From assembly GCA_026225945.1 (NCBI GenBank), contig JAMJFZ010000362.1:34260-98259 (forward strand): DNA of 64,000 nucleotides, written 5' to 3'. The DNA is from Cricetomys ansorgei (lineage: Eukaryota; Chordata; Mammalia; Rodentia; Nesomyidae). The notes under the pieces were generated by a model. That model saw nothing but the letters and a program-made list of their open reading frames with translations, was not told the DNA's origin and searched no databases. This document shows, piece after piece, positions 11,283 to 20,679 of the stretch. Position 1 is the stretch's first letter. Each line of letters opens with the position of its first letter. A program made the position numbers and the translations under genes.

Positions 11283-12110
11283 GACTGGAAACCTTACCCA
11301 AGTACATCAACATATGGCTTCCTAAACAAGACTTGAACAAGAACAACACCAATGACAAACTAACATGGAAAGGGCACCTCACGGCATCTTACGTCTAGAT
11401 TAAGAACTACAGGCAACCAATGAATGCTGAGAGCAAGAGAATTAGTCTTCCCCAAAGATGAGCCTCCAATTGGCTATCCAATATCAAGCAGTCAGTCTTG
11501 AAATCAGATACTTACAAGCAACACTAAATGGACTAGGCAAGTTGCATTTGCATATTTATGCATATACACACATTATATACACTTAATATTAACAATAAAA
11601 GAAAAGAGTCCATGAATTTGAGAGAGATGGGGATGAGGAAGGAGCTAGAGGGAGCAAAGGGCAGTGTAACAGTGCCTAGACCTTACTAGACCCTGAAACC
11701 TTAACATATCTAACTCCTTGGTGGAAGTGCCGTTCAGGCTGTAAGGCTCAGTATGTAGACAGCACCACCTGCCAAAACTAAGACAAAGGCCTAATCCATC
11801 AAAGTCCATATAGTTCTGGGAAAGTCACAAAATGTACTAATATTGCTTTTTAGCTTCTGTACTTCCGCTTCTGGCTAACTGTTCTTGTTAACTGAAGTAT
11901 GTCAACCTAGAATATGGTTTTTGTGCTTAAAAGCTCATCCTGAGAAAGGCTTGGGGCTACACTGGGACCTCAAACACCCACCAGCTGGCGAATAAAACTT
12001 TCTATTGGCTTAAACTTGTGTCTGAGCAGTCTTCTCTGGTAAATACCCCTCAGCAGGCAGGGAAAATGATGTAATTATATTTTAATTAAAATTAAGTTAA
12101 AAATAAAGGC
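11283..12110 (+). mobile_element. L1 3' UTR interrupted by a solo LTR
   Basis: The left part (11283-11664) contains 'gaactacaggcaaccaatgaatgctgagagcaagagaattagtcttccc', 'gcaacactaaatggactaggcaagttgcatttg' and 'ccatgaatttgagagagatgggg'. The right part (12057-12110) resumes with 'ggaaaatgatgtaattatattttaattaaa', the normal end of this L1 type. The 388-bp interval between them is the LTR described separately. Confidence 0.75.
11665..12052 (+). mobile_element. Solo LTR with 4-bp target duplication, inside an L1 3' UTR
   Basis: The element starts TGTAACAGTGCC, ends ...ATACCCCTCA, and is flanked on both sides by GCAG (11661-11664 and 12053-12056). A polyadenylation signal AATAAA lies at 11991-11996 near the 3' end, as expected for an LTR read on the plus strand. 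No internal retroviral sequence remains. The host L1 sequence is continuous across the insertion. The family is not named here. Confidence 0.8.
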
Positions 12111-13375
12111 AATGTAATTGAAGATCCAAAAAAGGAATGACAGAATAGGCACAAGGATTATTCAAACTGTGAACAGAAGCTAATGGGTGGAAGTCAGAAA
12201 TTAAGGTTAGTCAGTGTTTATTTCTGTTTGCTGAACACTACCATGGGATGGCATGTGAGGACAGAAGACTACAGGGGGAAAGATCAAAGATGTAGAATCA
12301 AAAACTTTGGAAAGGTTTCAAGAAGGATATTCTGAAGACATAACTCTATGTCTTCATTAGTAGTTTATTAGTTTTTTCTGTTTTTGGTTTTCTGGTTTTG
12401 AGCAATTTGATGGCATTGAGCATCATGGAGGCTTTGCTTCCTGCACTACTTCTTAGTGTTGAGCTTCTTAGAATTGCAGATTAGAAATTTATGGAGGTGT
12501 CTTAGAAACTTAGAACCAATGCTTCGTCTCTATTTTTTTCTTGAGACACTCCTACTACACATAGATCAGGCACTTCTGATTGTTTCATGCTTCATTGATG
12601 TTTTGTTGGGGTCGTGACTGGACCCCAAATGTATTCACATTTTGAATACATTTTAAACTAAGATTTATTTAGTGAAAAGAAGGAAAAGGAAAGAAAAGAA
12701 AAGAAAAAAAAGAAAAGAAAAGAAAAGAAAAGGAAAGGAGACACATACTGGTGTACCAGGAACAATCACGTACCCATGTGTAGATGGAACCAGAGCTCTA
12801 ATGGGTGAATTTTACATACCTTATAAAAGGAAAAACTGCAAAACTGGAGTTTTCCAAGATTAGCCAAGCTAGATGGGATGAACAATGAAACAGCAACTGA
12901 CCTTTATTTTTATTGGTTAGTGAGGGCCCAGGAATATGTTATGTTCCTTGTTTCCTTGGCAGGCGAGGGACAAGGAACATGTTGTGTTGTGGCTTCCTGG
13001 TCTCTTTAGTAGTGGGCTCCATTTCCTTGGTAGGGGAAACTTAAGCCAACTAAGATGGAGTCTAGGAAATGGAGGAGCTCTTGTCACAAGGCCCGAACGG
13101 TTTTTAATTATTTTCCATGTGTGTTTTATTTATGATGGTTTTCTTAGCACATCTTTAATTCTAATTTTTTAATGTTCAACCTTCTATTGAAATAATTCAC
13201 TGCATATTTTATACATTGTGATTTTTCACATATAGAGGCCAAACTTGGATCTTCTCTGTCTTAAACATTTTGAAAGAGGTATAATAATTAATTTAATGTA
13301 GCACGTATTAATTCTACCTTCTATGCTAGTTCCGAGTCAGTATTACCTTTTATCCCCATCAAGGACCACATTTTC
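12111..13375. other. Intergenic stretch, no gene seen
   Basis: Unique-looking AT-rich sequence with a (GAAAA)n purine tract at 12672-12740. The block at 12900-13090 repeats related words ('ccttggcaggcgagggacaaggaacatgttgtgttg', 'ttccttggtagggg') and may be an unrecognised repeat. Confidence 0.5.
12672..12740. repeat. (GAAAA)n purine-rich tract
   Basis: About 69 bases of A and G only, built of GAAAA/GAAA units. Confidence 0.9.
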
Positions 13376-13378
13376 CTC

Positions 13379-13505
13379 CTTGTTTATGAAACATGGTCTC
13401 ACTATGTAGTCCTGGCTGGCCTGGAATTCACTGTAGATTAAGCTGTTCTTGAACACATAACAATTTGCATGCTTCAGCTTCCAGATAAAGGGTGTGCCAC
13501 CATCC
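13379..13505 (-). mobile_element. B1 SINE, antisense, degraded
   Basis: Contains 'catggtctcactatgtagtcctggctggcctggaattcact' and 'gggtgtgccaccatcc', the reverse complement of an old B1. Confidence 0.65.
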
Positions 13506-13701
13506 TAACAGGACACAACAGTTCTTACAGCTTTTCTGTTCTCAGGATTCTTTCACACTTCTATTTTCTTTCTTTTCCTTTCTTCTATTTTCTTTATTTT
13601 GTATTTTAAAGATTTATTTTTAATTGCATATGTGTATCTTTGTGTGGGTACATTCACATGTGTTTGAGACATTATTTACTTTCAATAGCATCTTTGGAGT
13701 T

Positions 13702-14170
13702 TGTTATGGACTGCATCTAAGTTATGTAGGGCTCCAAAAGGCTCATACTGGCAGATGTGGCTTCTGCCTCCAGATAACAAAAGACTGAGTGGTCTAAACA
13801 TGTTGCAGGCAGGTCTTGCCCTTCCTCCTACCCCTTCCCTCAGTAAACCATTAGCTCACACTGCTAAAGCTAGTCACCAAGGTCAATACCCCTATTTGGC
13901 CATTAACTCAGTTCTGAGACTGAACACCGAAGTCCTTTCCTCAGCCTGGCAGAGTCCAGCAATCAAAATACCCCAGTGGATAATGAACACGCTCAATCAT
14001 AGCTCACCACCTTACCATGACTTGTTTGCTGTTCCTGTATAACTCAGAAGCAGCCACCCTTGCTTTTCCTGCTTAATTCCTCTTTGTGCTGAAAACTGGT
14101 GTTTGGGTGAGATCTGTGCATAATCCGGAGTCCAGGAGGGAGCACCTCTGAGTGTGCAGAAATCCCTTCA
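13702..14170 (+). mobile_element. Solo LTR with 4-bp target duplication
   Basis: The 469-bp element opens TGTTATGGACTGC, closes ...ATCCCTTCA, and is flanked by AGTT at 13698-13701 and 14171-14174. The TG...CA ends and 4-bp duplication are typical of endogenous retroviral LTRs. Orientation is not certain. An open frame of 113 codons inside it has no recognisable similarity and is taken as chance. Confidence 0.7.
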
Positions 14171-14237
14171 AGTTATTAGAAGATCTTTTTCCTTCTCTTT
14201 TTCTTTTTCTTCTCCTTTTTCTTTTCTTTATTCCTTC

Positions 14238-14395
14238 CTTTTTTTTTTTTTTTTTTTTTTTTTTGTTTCTTTGTAACTTTGGCTGTCCTTGAACTCACAC
14301 GGTAGACCAGGCTGGCCTCGAACTCACAGAGATACATATGCCTGCCTCTGCCTCCTGAATGCTGGGATTAAGGGCGTGTGCCACCACCACCTGGC
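14238..14395 (-). mobile_element. B1 SINE, antisense
   Basis: The poly(T) at 14238-14264 is the reversed A tail. It is followed by 'ccaggctggcctcgaactcacagagata' and 'gctgggattaagggcgtgtgccaccaccacctggcc', a near full-length B1. Confidence 0.93.
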
Positions 14396-16190
14396 CCAAA
14401 TTCTTTTAAGTCCTATTTTAAAATTCATTAGGTAAGATTAATGCAGCGGCCAGTCTTGGGCTATACTTCAATACAAAGATAAGATGTTTCTAAGCAATCT
14501 ACTCATACCTGAGTGGGTTGCAAGTTTTTCCAGTCTGCTTGATGAGAACAGACACCTTTCCTAACATGGAGTGAGCAAATGGGCACTGTTCCCTCTAGTT
14601 GTTTGGATGGTTCTTTCCTCTTGTGTAGTTTTCTCAAGGCACGTGTTTGTAAGTGTTGTCCTCAACAGCAAGGGCTATCTTCTAATTCTCCAGATTTCTT
14701 CCTCAGTGTACCTCTTTCTTTTGGTACCCTGTCCTATGAACTCTACCACCAATAGTTGTATAATGAAGAATCCTAGCCTCCCGTCCATCACTGAAAAACA
14801 ATAGACAAAAAGCACAATGGCAGAGATTTGCCAGGTTCTGTCCCTGTCTCTGTTCCAGTCTCTAGTTCTCACCTTTGTTATCAAAGATGCACTTTAATAG
14901 TGACATTTAAAGTATTTTTTATTAATGTTTTCCAAGGGCTCTATGTTTGTTATGTAGTTTAACTCTGATGACCCCAAACTGCTAGAAGCATTAGTTTTAA
15001 AAGTGCAGAACCTGAGATTTAAGACATATAATTAGATGTTATTAGTCTCATGTACAAACTTTTACCTTTATGTTTAAACCTAAACAAGTTTTCATAATAA
15101 TAATCAGCATAAACCTCAGCCCAGAAACCTTGGCCTATAGTAGGCTCTTCTTAAATATTTACTGGATAATTATTGTTAGCTCCTTGTTCACAAGTAAGAC
15201 AAGTTTGGAACATTAGACTTTTCCTTTCTTTGATGGCTTATACCCAAAACCCAGGACAGTTTTCAAGCAAACATCTCTACTCAAGGGGAATAAGCTGCTT
15301 CTATATGCACTTACTTGGCCTGAGCTCTATGACCAGGGTTCCCTTTCCCACCAACGCTCAGAAGACTCTGAGGGTAAGAGAGGGTGCTTTTCAACAGGGG
15401 TGCAGGGCTGAACTCAACACCTACTATTCACTTATGCCTGTTTTTATCTCTTCCAAGGCAAGGCAAGATCCACACTAAAGGAGTGTGACTAGTGCAAAGG
15501 TTTGAGAAAATAATGCAGTCCAATCAATTCTAAATATTCTCAGTCAGCTATTTATGTGTTGGATTGAATCTCACCCACACCAGTCCCCACACCTGTCCCC
15601 GCCCTTTGCTGCTGCTCCCAGGTGAGAAGCTGCCGCATGGTGGTGCAGCGTGGGTGGCTTGGTTCTTACCCTGCAACCCTCTGCTTTTGATCAGAACCTG
15701 GAACCTACGAGAACAGAAACTCTTGGGAGCATGCCATCAGAGGAGCATTCTCTCTCTAGTTTAATGCAGGGATCATACATTTATTGGGTTGGGGGCAAGG
15801 GAGGGTCTTTAGGTATTCAGGGGTAATGCATTGGTTCAAACAGATAGGCAATTCTGCCAATCATAGCCTGGCCTTTGAAGGGGGTGGAGTTTTGCTGTGG
15901 CTTGTGGTCTGTCAGAGCAGAGGGGAGGGGCCAAACTCCTGCTAGCTCTTTAGGATGAGAGCCAGTCGCAAATGTCTTCTGGACACATAACTGTGTGACC
16001 ATTCCTGGAGGGGGTGTGTAGTGGGGGTGCACCACATCTATGAAGACTTTTTCTCTCGCAGGGAGGGTCAGTAGCATATAGAAGTGTGGCCAGCAGGATG
16101 TTGGCGTGAGTTGAAGCAAAGATGTGCATAACAGTGATGTCCCTTGAGAAATTATGTGTGAAAATTACTTAACCAATTTAAAAATGCCGT
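14396..16190. other. Intergenic stretch between WDR36 and the TSLP 3' end
   Basis: No gene seen. 15540-16130 is moderately GC-rich, with G-rich blocks (for example 15886-15932) and an antisense AATAAA (plus CATTTATT near 15777). It could be an LTR in reverse orientation, but I find no clear ends or target duplication. Confidence 0.5.
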
Positions 16191-16194
16191 AAGA

Positions 16195-16855
16195 AACTGA
16201 TTTGAGAGTTATTTTATTAAGAAACATACCAGTTACAAAGCAGCATGTATATTTTCAAAAGTGCTCACAAAATAAATTAGAAATACGTTATTTACAACCA
16301 TATATCTTGTAGCTGTACAAAGGCACTTCAGGATTCGCTTGCATATCTCTCTGTTGTCTGTTAGAACACTTTAAAAACTGGATTTACAATCCATTCGAAA
16401 GCTTCTCTCAGACTGTTTCATCATTGCAGTAACTGCTCCCAACCTCTCCTTGGCTGACTTTTCCCTTTCTTCTTTAGTAAAGGTTTAATAGTAAAGGTTA
16501 GAAGAATCATTACATGTAGAAAAAATCTTGCCTTCTAAACAGATTTTAGCTGCTGTCATTGGTTCCCCCCCCCCCATTTTAAATTCTCTTCCTGTTACAC
16601 TTTTAGTTTGCTCTGGAGTAAGGTGTCTGCAGCTTCAGATGAGAAACCCTGCTCAGAAGCCATTTGTCAACAGGACAATATTTCCACTGACATCAGAGGG
16701 TTAGTGCTCCCCTCCCCTCCCATTAAAGCACCCACACTAAGCAACAGCAATTTGCTAAAAATAAGGTAAGAATCCCTCTGTAATTATAGAATAGCCATCA
16801 GTATTCTTTTAAATGTCACACCCTTAGTATTATATCTTCTATAAATATGATATAT
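16195..16855 (-). other. TSLP: TSLP 3' UTR with polyadenylation signal
   Basis: Follows the TSLP stop codon on the minus strand. The last clear AATAAA in gene orientation is at 16213-16218, placing cleavage near 16190-16200. Several ATTTA pentamers occur in gene orientation, as in many unstable cytokine mRNAs. A run of 10 C (plus strand) lies at about 16566. The exact end is inferred. Confidence 0.6.
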
Positions 16856-16960
16856 TTACACACTATGTTGACTGAAAAAAAACCACAATCCTTGTATTTG
16901 TGAGGTTTGGTTCAGGCAGATGTTTTTGACTTCTTGCTTCATTTCCTGGATAGTGTTTCT
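16856..16960 (-). CDS. TSLP: TSLP last coding exon
   Basis: Acceptor ...CCAATTCTACAG, then AGA AAC ACT ATC CAG ... to TAA (16856-16858): 34 residues and a stop. It encodes Q-E-V-K-N-I-C-L-N-Q-T-S-Q-I, very close to the mouse C-terminal segment, including the conserved Cys and an N-Q-T glycosylation sequon. The end is slightly different (G-L-W-F-F-F-S-Q-H-S-V). Phase 0 agrees with the end of exon 2. No break. Confidence 0.95.
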   Translation of the reverse strand, partial: RNTIQEMKQEVKNICLNQTSQIQGLWFFFSQHSV

Positions 16961-18610
16961 CTGTAGAATTGGAGAAAATGGTCAACATTAGTTTTCACTA
17001 TCTTTAACAACTGGTTGAGCGGCAACTTATGTTTCCAATAGCTATTCATATCCCTCTCCCAAGACACTTCCCAAATACTTGTTCACTGTATGGTTGCATG
17101 TGTTTCTCCAAAGAAATGCCCCGCCTTTCTCATCCCTCCTCCATAAAGCCTCTGCTAATGGCTCAGATAGTTCTTTCTGAAACTCTCCTAGGACTTCAGA
17201 GTAGGTGTCATTTCACTTGGGTCTCATTTTTATTGCATCATGGGTATTCCCCAAAACAGTGACTACACGGTGTTATACATAAGAAACATTTGGATGTTTA
17301 TTGCACAATTAAATGGATTAATGTAATTATTGTTTCATGCTCTCTTTGACAAGTTCCCAGAGGGCACAAACTGTCTTTTGTGTCTTATTCGGTGTAAGTC
17401 AACAAACTCACTCTGTTCTTTGAAACCAAGTCTTCTGGCTCACACATCCACCCCACTAGATACCTAAAGGCCCACTCTAAAGAGAATTCTGGTACAGTTC
17501 TTCAAATGAATTACCCTAGAGCCATGAGAGATTAAGTTCTAACTGTACAGTCTTGCCAAACCTCATCTCTTGGCAGGGAGGATGCTAGATAAGTTCCTCC
17601 AGATTATCCTTTTTTTCATACAAAGTCTGCAAATTTAATGAAGTTGTTCCCTGGGCTCTGGTTATATTCATAAACCGTATTATATCTAACTGCAAATTTG
17701 ATAGGGTCTCCATGAAAAAAAGGCAGAGAGCCAAACAGGTTTCTTATATGGCTGCCTCGTATTGTTTTTCTCATGCAAGCTCAAACCAGATGACTTGAAC
17801 TTCCAGCCTGATTGAACTCTATGGGTTCAGTCTTAAAGCCCTAAAACATGTATTTTCATATACATATATGCATGCATACACACGTACACCCACGTCTGTT
17901 TTTCTTAAGCATATCATCATGAAGACAAATACTCTGCTTCACTTGCCAAGTGAAACAAATGTTGAGGAACTATGTGCCAGGCAGCGTTCCAAATGCTTTC
18001 ACATGTGCTGACTCATTTAATTCCTATAATAGGCCTGCATAGGATGCAATAGTATCATACTTACTTTACCAAAGCACCCCAGGCTAAGTACTTTACACAA
18101 ATTTCCACAGCTACAAGTTATAGGACTAGAGCTCAAAGTTGGGCAGGCTGTCTCTGGAACTTTTACTCTTACCTTTTCTCTCATTCCTGTCTAACTGCAT
18201 ACACAAATGGTTTTTGAAAAGAGAAAAGAGAATGCAATTCCACCCACACAAGCAATGAAGTAGAACAGAGTCGAGATTAATGTGAATGTTAAGGAAAAGC
18301 GCACTACTACAAAGTGATGCCTAGGCAGTGAATGAACAGCAATCCATCAAGGGGCGCCAAACCCAGGAATTTTGGACGTCCGGATTGTGTGCCCTGGAAT
18401 TGGGTTTTTGGACTGTCATGTTTCAGGAGCCAGGAGGACAATCTGCTAACATAGGAGGACGCTCTCTGATCACACCTTGAAACACTGACTTAGGTTTAGA
18501 ACCGATATTCAGGTCAAAGAACAACAAAATAGTAGAAGTCTAGATTGTGTTTGGATGACTTTGCCAAGGTAAACTTGACAGATGACCTGGCTCATTTACT
18601 CCTGAAAAGA

Positions 18611-18688
<78 letters not shown>

Positions 18689-20222
18689 AATAACAATATC
18701 ACTATATTTAAAGCCCCAGGTTAATTCGGGGCTCCTTTCTTCCCATTCATTGCAAAGCTAGCACCTGATGCTTTGGGCTTACCTGAGTTTCAGAGTAGCC
18801 TGGGCAGTAGTTAATGAGAATCTGTCGCGTTCGCAAGGCGAATGTTTTCTTGGGGAGTAACGGGCAGCCAGGAGTAGGATTGAGAGTATAGTATTCGATT
18901 TTCATGAGACAATCTGTCTGCTTGCAGCAACCGAGTTCAAGAAACAAAGAAAAACACCAGAAATGTAAAACTGAATGAAAGGAGTAAAGAGGTAACGGAG
19001 AGGGGAACGGAAAACACGAGGAAGATGTCTGGAATCAGAACCAGAGACTGGGTTGAGAAGGAAATGGAACCAACCCACAGAGGGAGGTGCCTGGCAAGAG
19101 TAGCCGAGAGCACCTACTGGTAGGGCTTCCACCAATGCTGGCTCCGCCCAGCCTCCGAGGTGGCTGTCAAGAGCCGGGGCTGATAGTAGATGCCCCGGAC
19201 CCAGGAGGTGGTTGGTGTTTCAACTTCGTTTCTCCGGGTTTCCTACTGGTCTTTTTTTCCTGGGGCTGAAGCGGTAGCCTAATGCAATCTCGCTTCGCCA
19301 GCAGAGGCTTTCACCTAAACTGGAGAAGTGGCGTCCTAGACTGACCGGAGCCTTGCGCAGGCAGCCCAGATGTCTCCTATCCGCTCACTAGTCAGCATCT
19401 TCAGAAGCTCAGCTATCGCCTGCGTCTCTCTCGCTTACTCCCTTCCCGGATGCCCTCCACCCTGGGGAAAGCCAGCACTGCGGACCACTTTACTCACTGA
19501 GTTGTCACAGGACTCGATTTGGTGGAACTTTTCCTGGAAGAAAGCAAATTAAGATAAAGCTCTGAGTCCAAAGGAAAATTGTTCCCCAGCCCTTAGCTTC
19601 CCAGCTTCCAGGGCTCTCTGAAAGCAGTTTCCACCCAGTGACTTTGCCCCTGTGTGATGCACAATGTGGTGAAACATTCAGGTTTTTGCTCTTGTCAGCA
19701 CCAGAAGCTCCAGGTCTCAGAGGGACCCCTAGCCCAAGCAGGCACACCCGCACATAGCACGCGTACTACCCACTTCCAGCGGAGGACTGTTCTTTGAACG
19801 TCTACATCTGCTTTATAGCCATTAATAATTGCCACACACTCACACTGTATCTAAGACTATGGCTTATCAGAGAAATAGTTACTACTACATATTTAGAAAA
19901 ATTAAAATGTGCCATGTCTCCTAACAGTATTCTGAAACATCTAGAATACTAGACGCTATGAAACACAGCTTCATGTTTTGGCTGCCTCCAGCGCTGAGTT
20001 ATTTTCACAAGAAATTCCCCTCTGTAGCAAGTAGACCAATACCCATATCCACTACCAGCCTCTGCTTGATTTGTAAAATCCGTCTGGATACACATTTTAT
20101 ATGCCAAGGTATTTGAAAATGCCTCTTGTAAGAAAGTTTTGGAATAGTTTTTCTAAATAATTTTCCTTTCCTTGGAAGTTCAATTGTGGTTTGTGTGATA
20201 TGTACACCTACTTTTTTCACAA

Positions 20223-20284
<62 letters not shown>

Positions 20285-20437
20285 TTCAAAAAAAGTCTCT
20301 TCACTTACCCCATTCAAATATTCATTCAGGTCAGGATAAACTATTTCAGTGTATGTACCCAAAATCTCCATGAAGTTACAGTTAGAAAAGTTGTAAGTTA
20401 GCACCAGCCGCACCACCTGCAAGATGAAGATGTTCCT
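16856..20437 (-). CDS. TSLP: TSLP gene, three recognisable coding exons; start codon not found
   Basis: TSLP is a secreted four-helix cytokine of the IL-7-like family. It is made by epithelial cells and signals through TSLPR/IL-7R-alpha to dendritic and type 2 immune cells. Recognisable coding sequence: exon 1, 20437-20309 (signal-peptide core I-F-I-L-Q-V-V-R-L-V-L, then T-Y-N-F-S-N-C-N-F); exon 2, to 18783 (K-I-E-Y-Y-T-L-N-P-T-P-G-C, C-P-G-Y-S-E-T-Q); exon 3, 16960-16856. Donors GTAAGT (exon 1) and GTAAGC (exon 2) are good, and exons 2 and 3 join in phase. Two features are abnormal: no in-frame ATG exists at the human or mouse start positions, and the apparent exon 2 acceptor at 18971-18972 is out of phase with exon 1. 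Rodent TSLP evolves fast, so altered initiation or splicing is possible, as is inactivation. WDR36 lies downstream on the same strand, as in human. Confidence 0.93.
17950..18155 (+). mobile_element. MIR SINE in TSLP intron 2
   Basis: Classic MIR core: 'aactatgtgccaggcagcgttccaaatgctttcacatgtgctgactcatttaattcc', then a degraded right part to 'agctacaagttataggactagagctcaaa'. It is antisense to TSLP. Confidence 0.85.
18608..18699. repeat. (AAT)n/(AAC)n microsatellite in TSLP intron 2
   Basis: About 16 AAT units are followed directly by about 10 AAC units and more AAT, some 90 bases in all. The junction suggests expansion of a mutated unit. Confidence 0.95.
18783..18970 (-). CDS. TSLP: TSLP exon 2 (5' boundary uncertain)
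   Basis: The 3' end is certain: ...Y-S-E-T-Q (CAG, 18783-18785) before GTAAGC. The reading frame is open back past 18947 and includes G-C-C-K-Q-T-D-C, whose cysteine spacing (six residues) matches the disulphide pair of human and mouse TSLP. The first AG upstream is at 18971-18972 (CATTCAG). Using it gives 188 nt, which leaves this frame one base out of step with exon 1. In-phase AGs exist only further in, giving starts at 18920 or 18917, and these would drop the first cysteine of the pair. At the positions where the mouse and human exons would begin (about 18953 and 18962) there is no AG. Confidence 0.85.
18990..19760 (-). promoter_or_regulatory. TSLP: Moderately GC-rich block in TSLP intron 1
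   Basis: This block just upstream of exon 2 is visibly richer in G+C and CpG than its surroundings (for example 19150-19210 and 19340-19480). In human, a short TSLP isoform starts from a separate promoter between the first exons, so an internal promoter is a reasonable guess. The human short-form ATG is not conserved here (the aligned codon is ACA). An in-frame ATG does exist at 18903-18905 (M-K-I-E-Y). Confidence 0.35.
20225..20283. repeat. (AT)n microsatellite in TSLP intron 1
   Basis: About 29 uninterrupted AT units, beginning only some 25 bases inside intron 1 from the exon 1 donor. Such perfect tracts are highly variable and can extrude cruciforms. Confidence 0.97.
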
Positions 20438-20645
20438 GAAAAAAACTGGAAAGACAAAAACTGGTAAGATAATGTTCTCTGAAACCCTGTTCCAACTCTA
20501 TTTTACATGGAGCCTTTTCCACCAAGCATGGAGAGCCTCTAGACCTGCAAGGACTGTACTCAGGCATCAGACCCCAACTCCCCTTCCCAGTCCACACAGG
20601 GTCCATATTCACCCATTCTGTTGCCTGAAGTTGGAGACTCCCTGA
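20309..20645 (-). CDS. TSLP: TSLP exon 1 with 5' UTR
   Basis: The coding part that I can align is 20437-20309, 43 codons from R-N-I-F-I-L-Q to Y-L-N-G before GTAAGT. The N-F-S sequon and first Cys are conserved. Upstream, the 5' leader still resembles the human one ('ggagcatcaggga', 'caacttcaggcaacag'), so the exon is continuous with the promoter. In the coding frame an in-frame TAG lies at 20498-20500, and the 20 codons between it and 20437 contain no ATG. At the mouse start position the codon is CCA (CCA GTT TTT TTC AGG). A possible acceptor (TTTTTTTCAG, just before 20434) would allow an upstream exon to supply the start. Confidence 0.88.
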
Positions 20646-20667
20646 TGCTCCAGTCCTTCCTGGCTCC

Positions 20668-20677
20668 ATATATATAA
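20668..20677 (-). promoter_or_regulatory. TSLP: TATA box of TSLP
   Basis: On the minus strand GTTATATATATGG lies about 25-30 bases upstream of GGAGCCAGGAAGGACTGGAG, which corresponds to the 5' end of the human mRNA as I remember it. This predicts a start near 20645. A TATA-type promoter suits an inducible cytokine gene. Confidence 0.7.
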
Positions 20678-20679
20678 CA

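Noticed and set aside
13701..14042. 113-codon frame
   Set aside because: Lies inside the solo LTR at 13702-14170; no protein similarity.
15540..16130. Possible fourth LTR in antisense orientation
   Set aside because: Composition and an antisense AATAAA hint at it, but no TG...CA ends or target duplication could be found.
20005..20422. Frames reading through the (AT)n tract as poly(Tyr-Ile)
   Set aside because: They read from TSLP exon 1 into the intron; the GTAAGT donor at 20303-20308 ends the exon.
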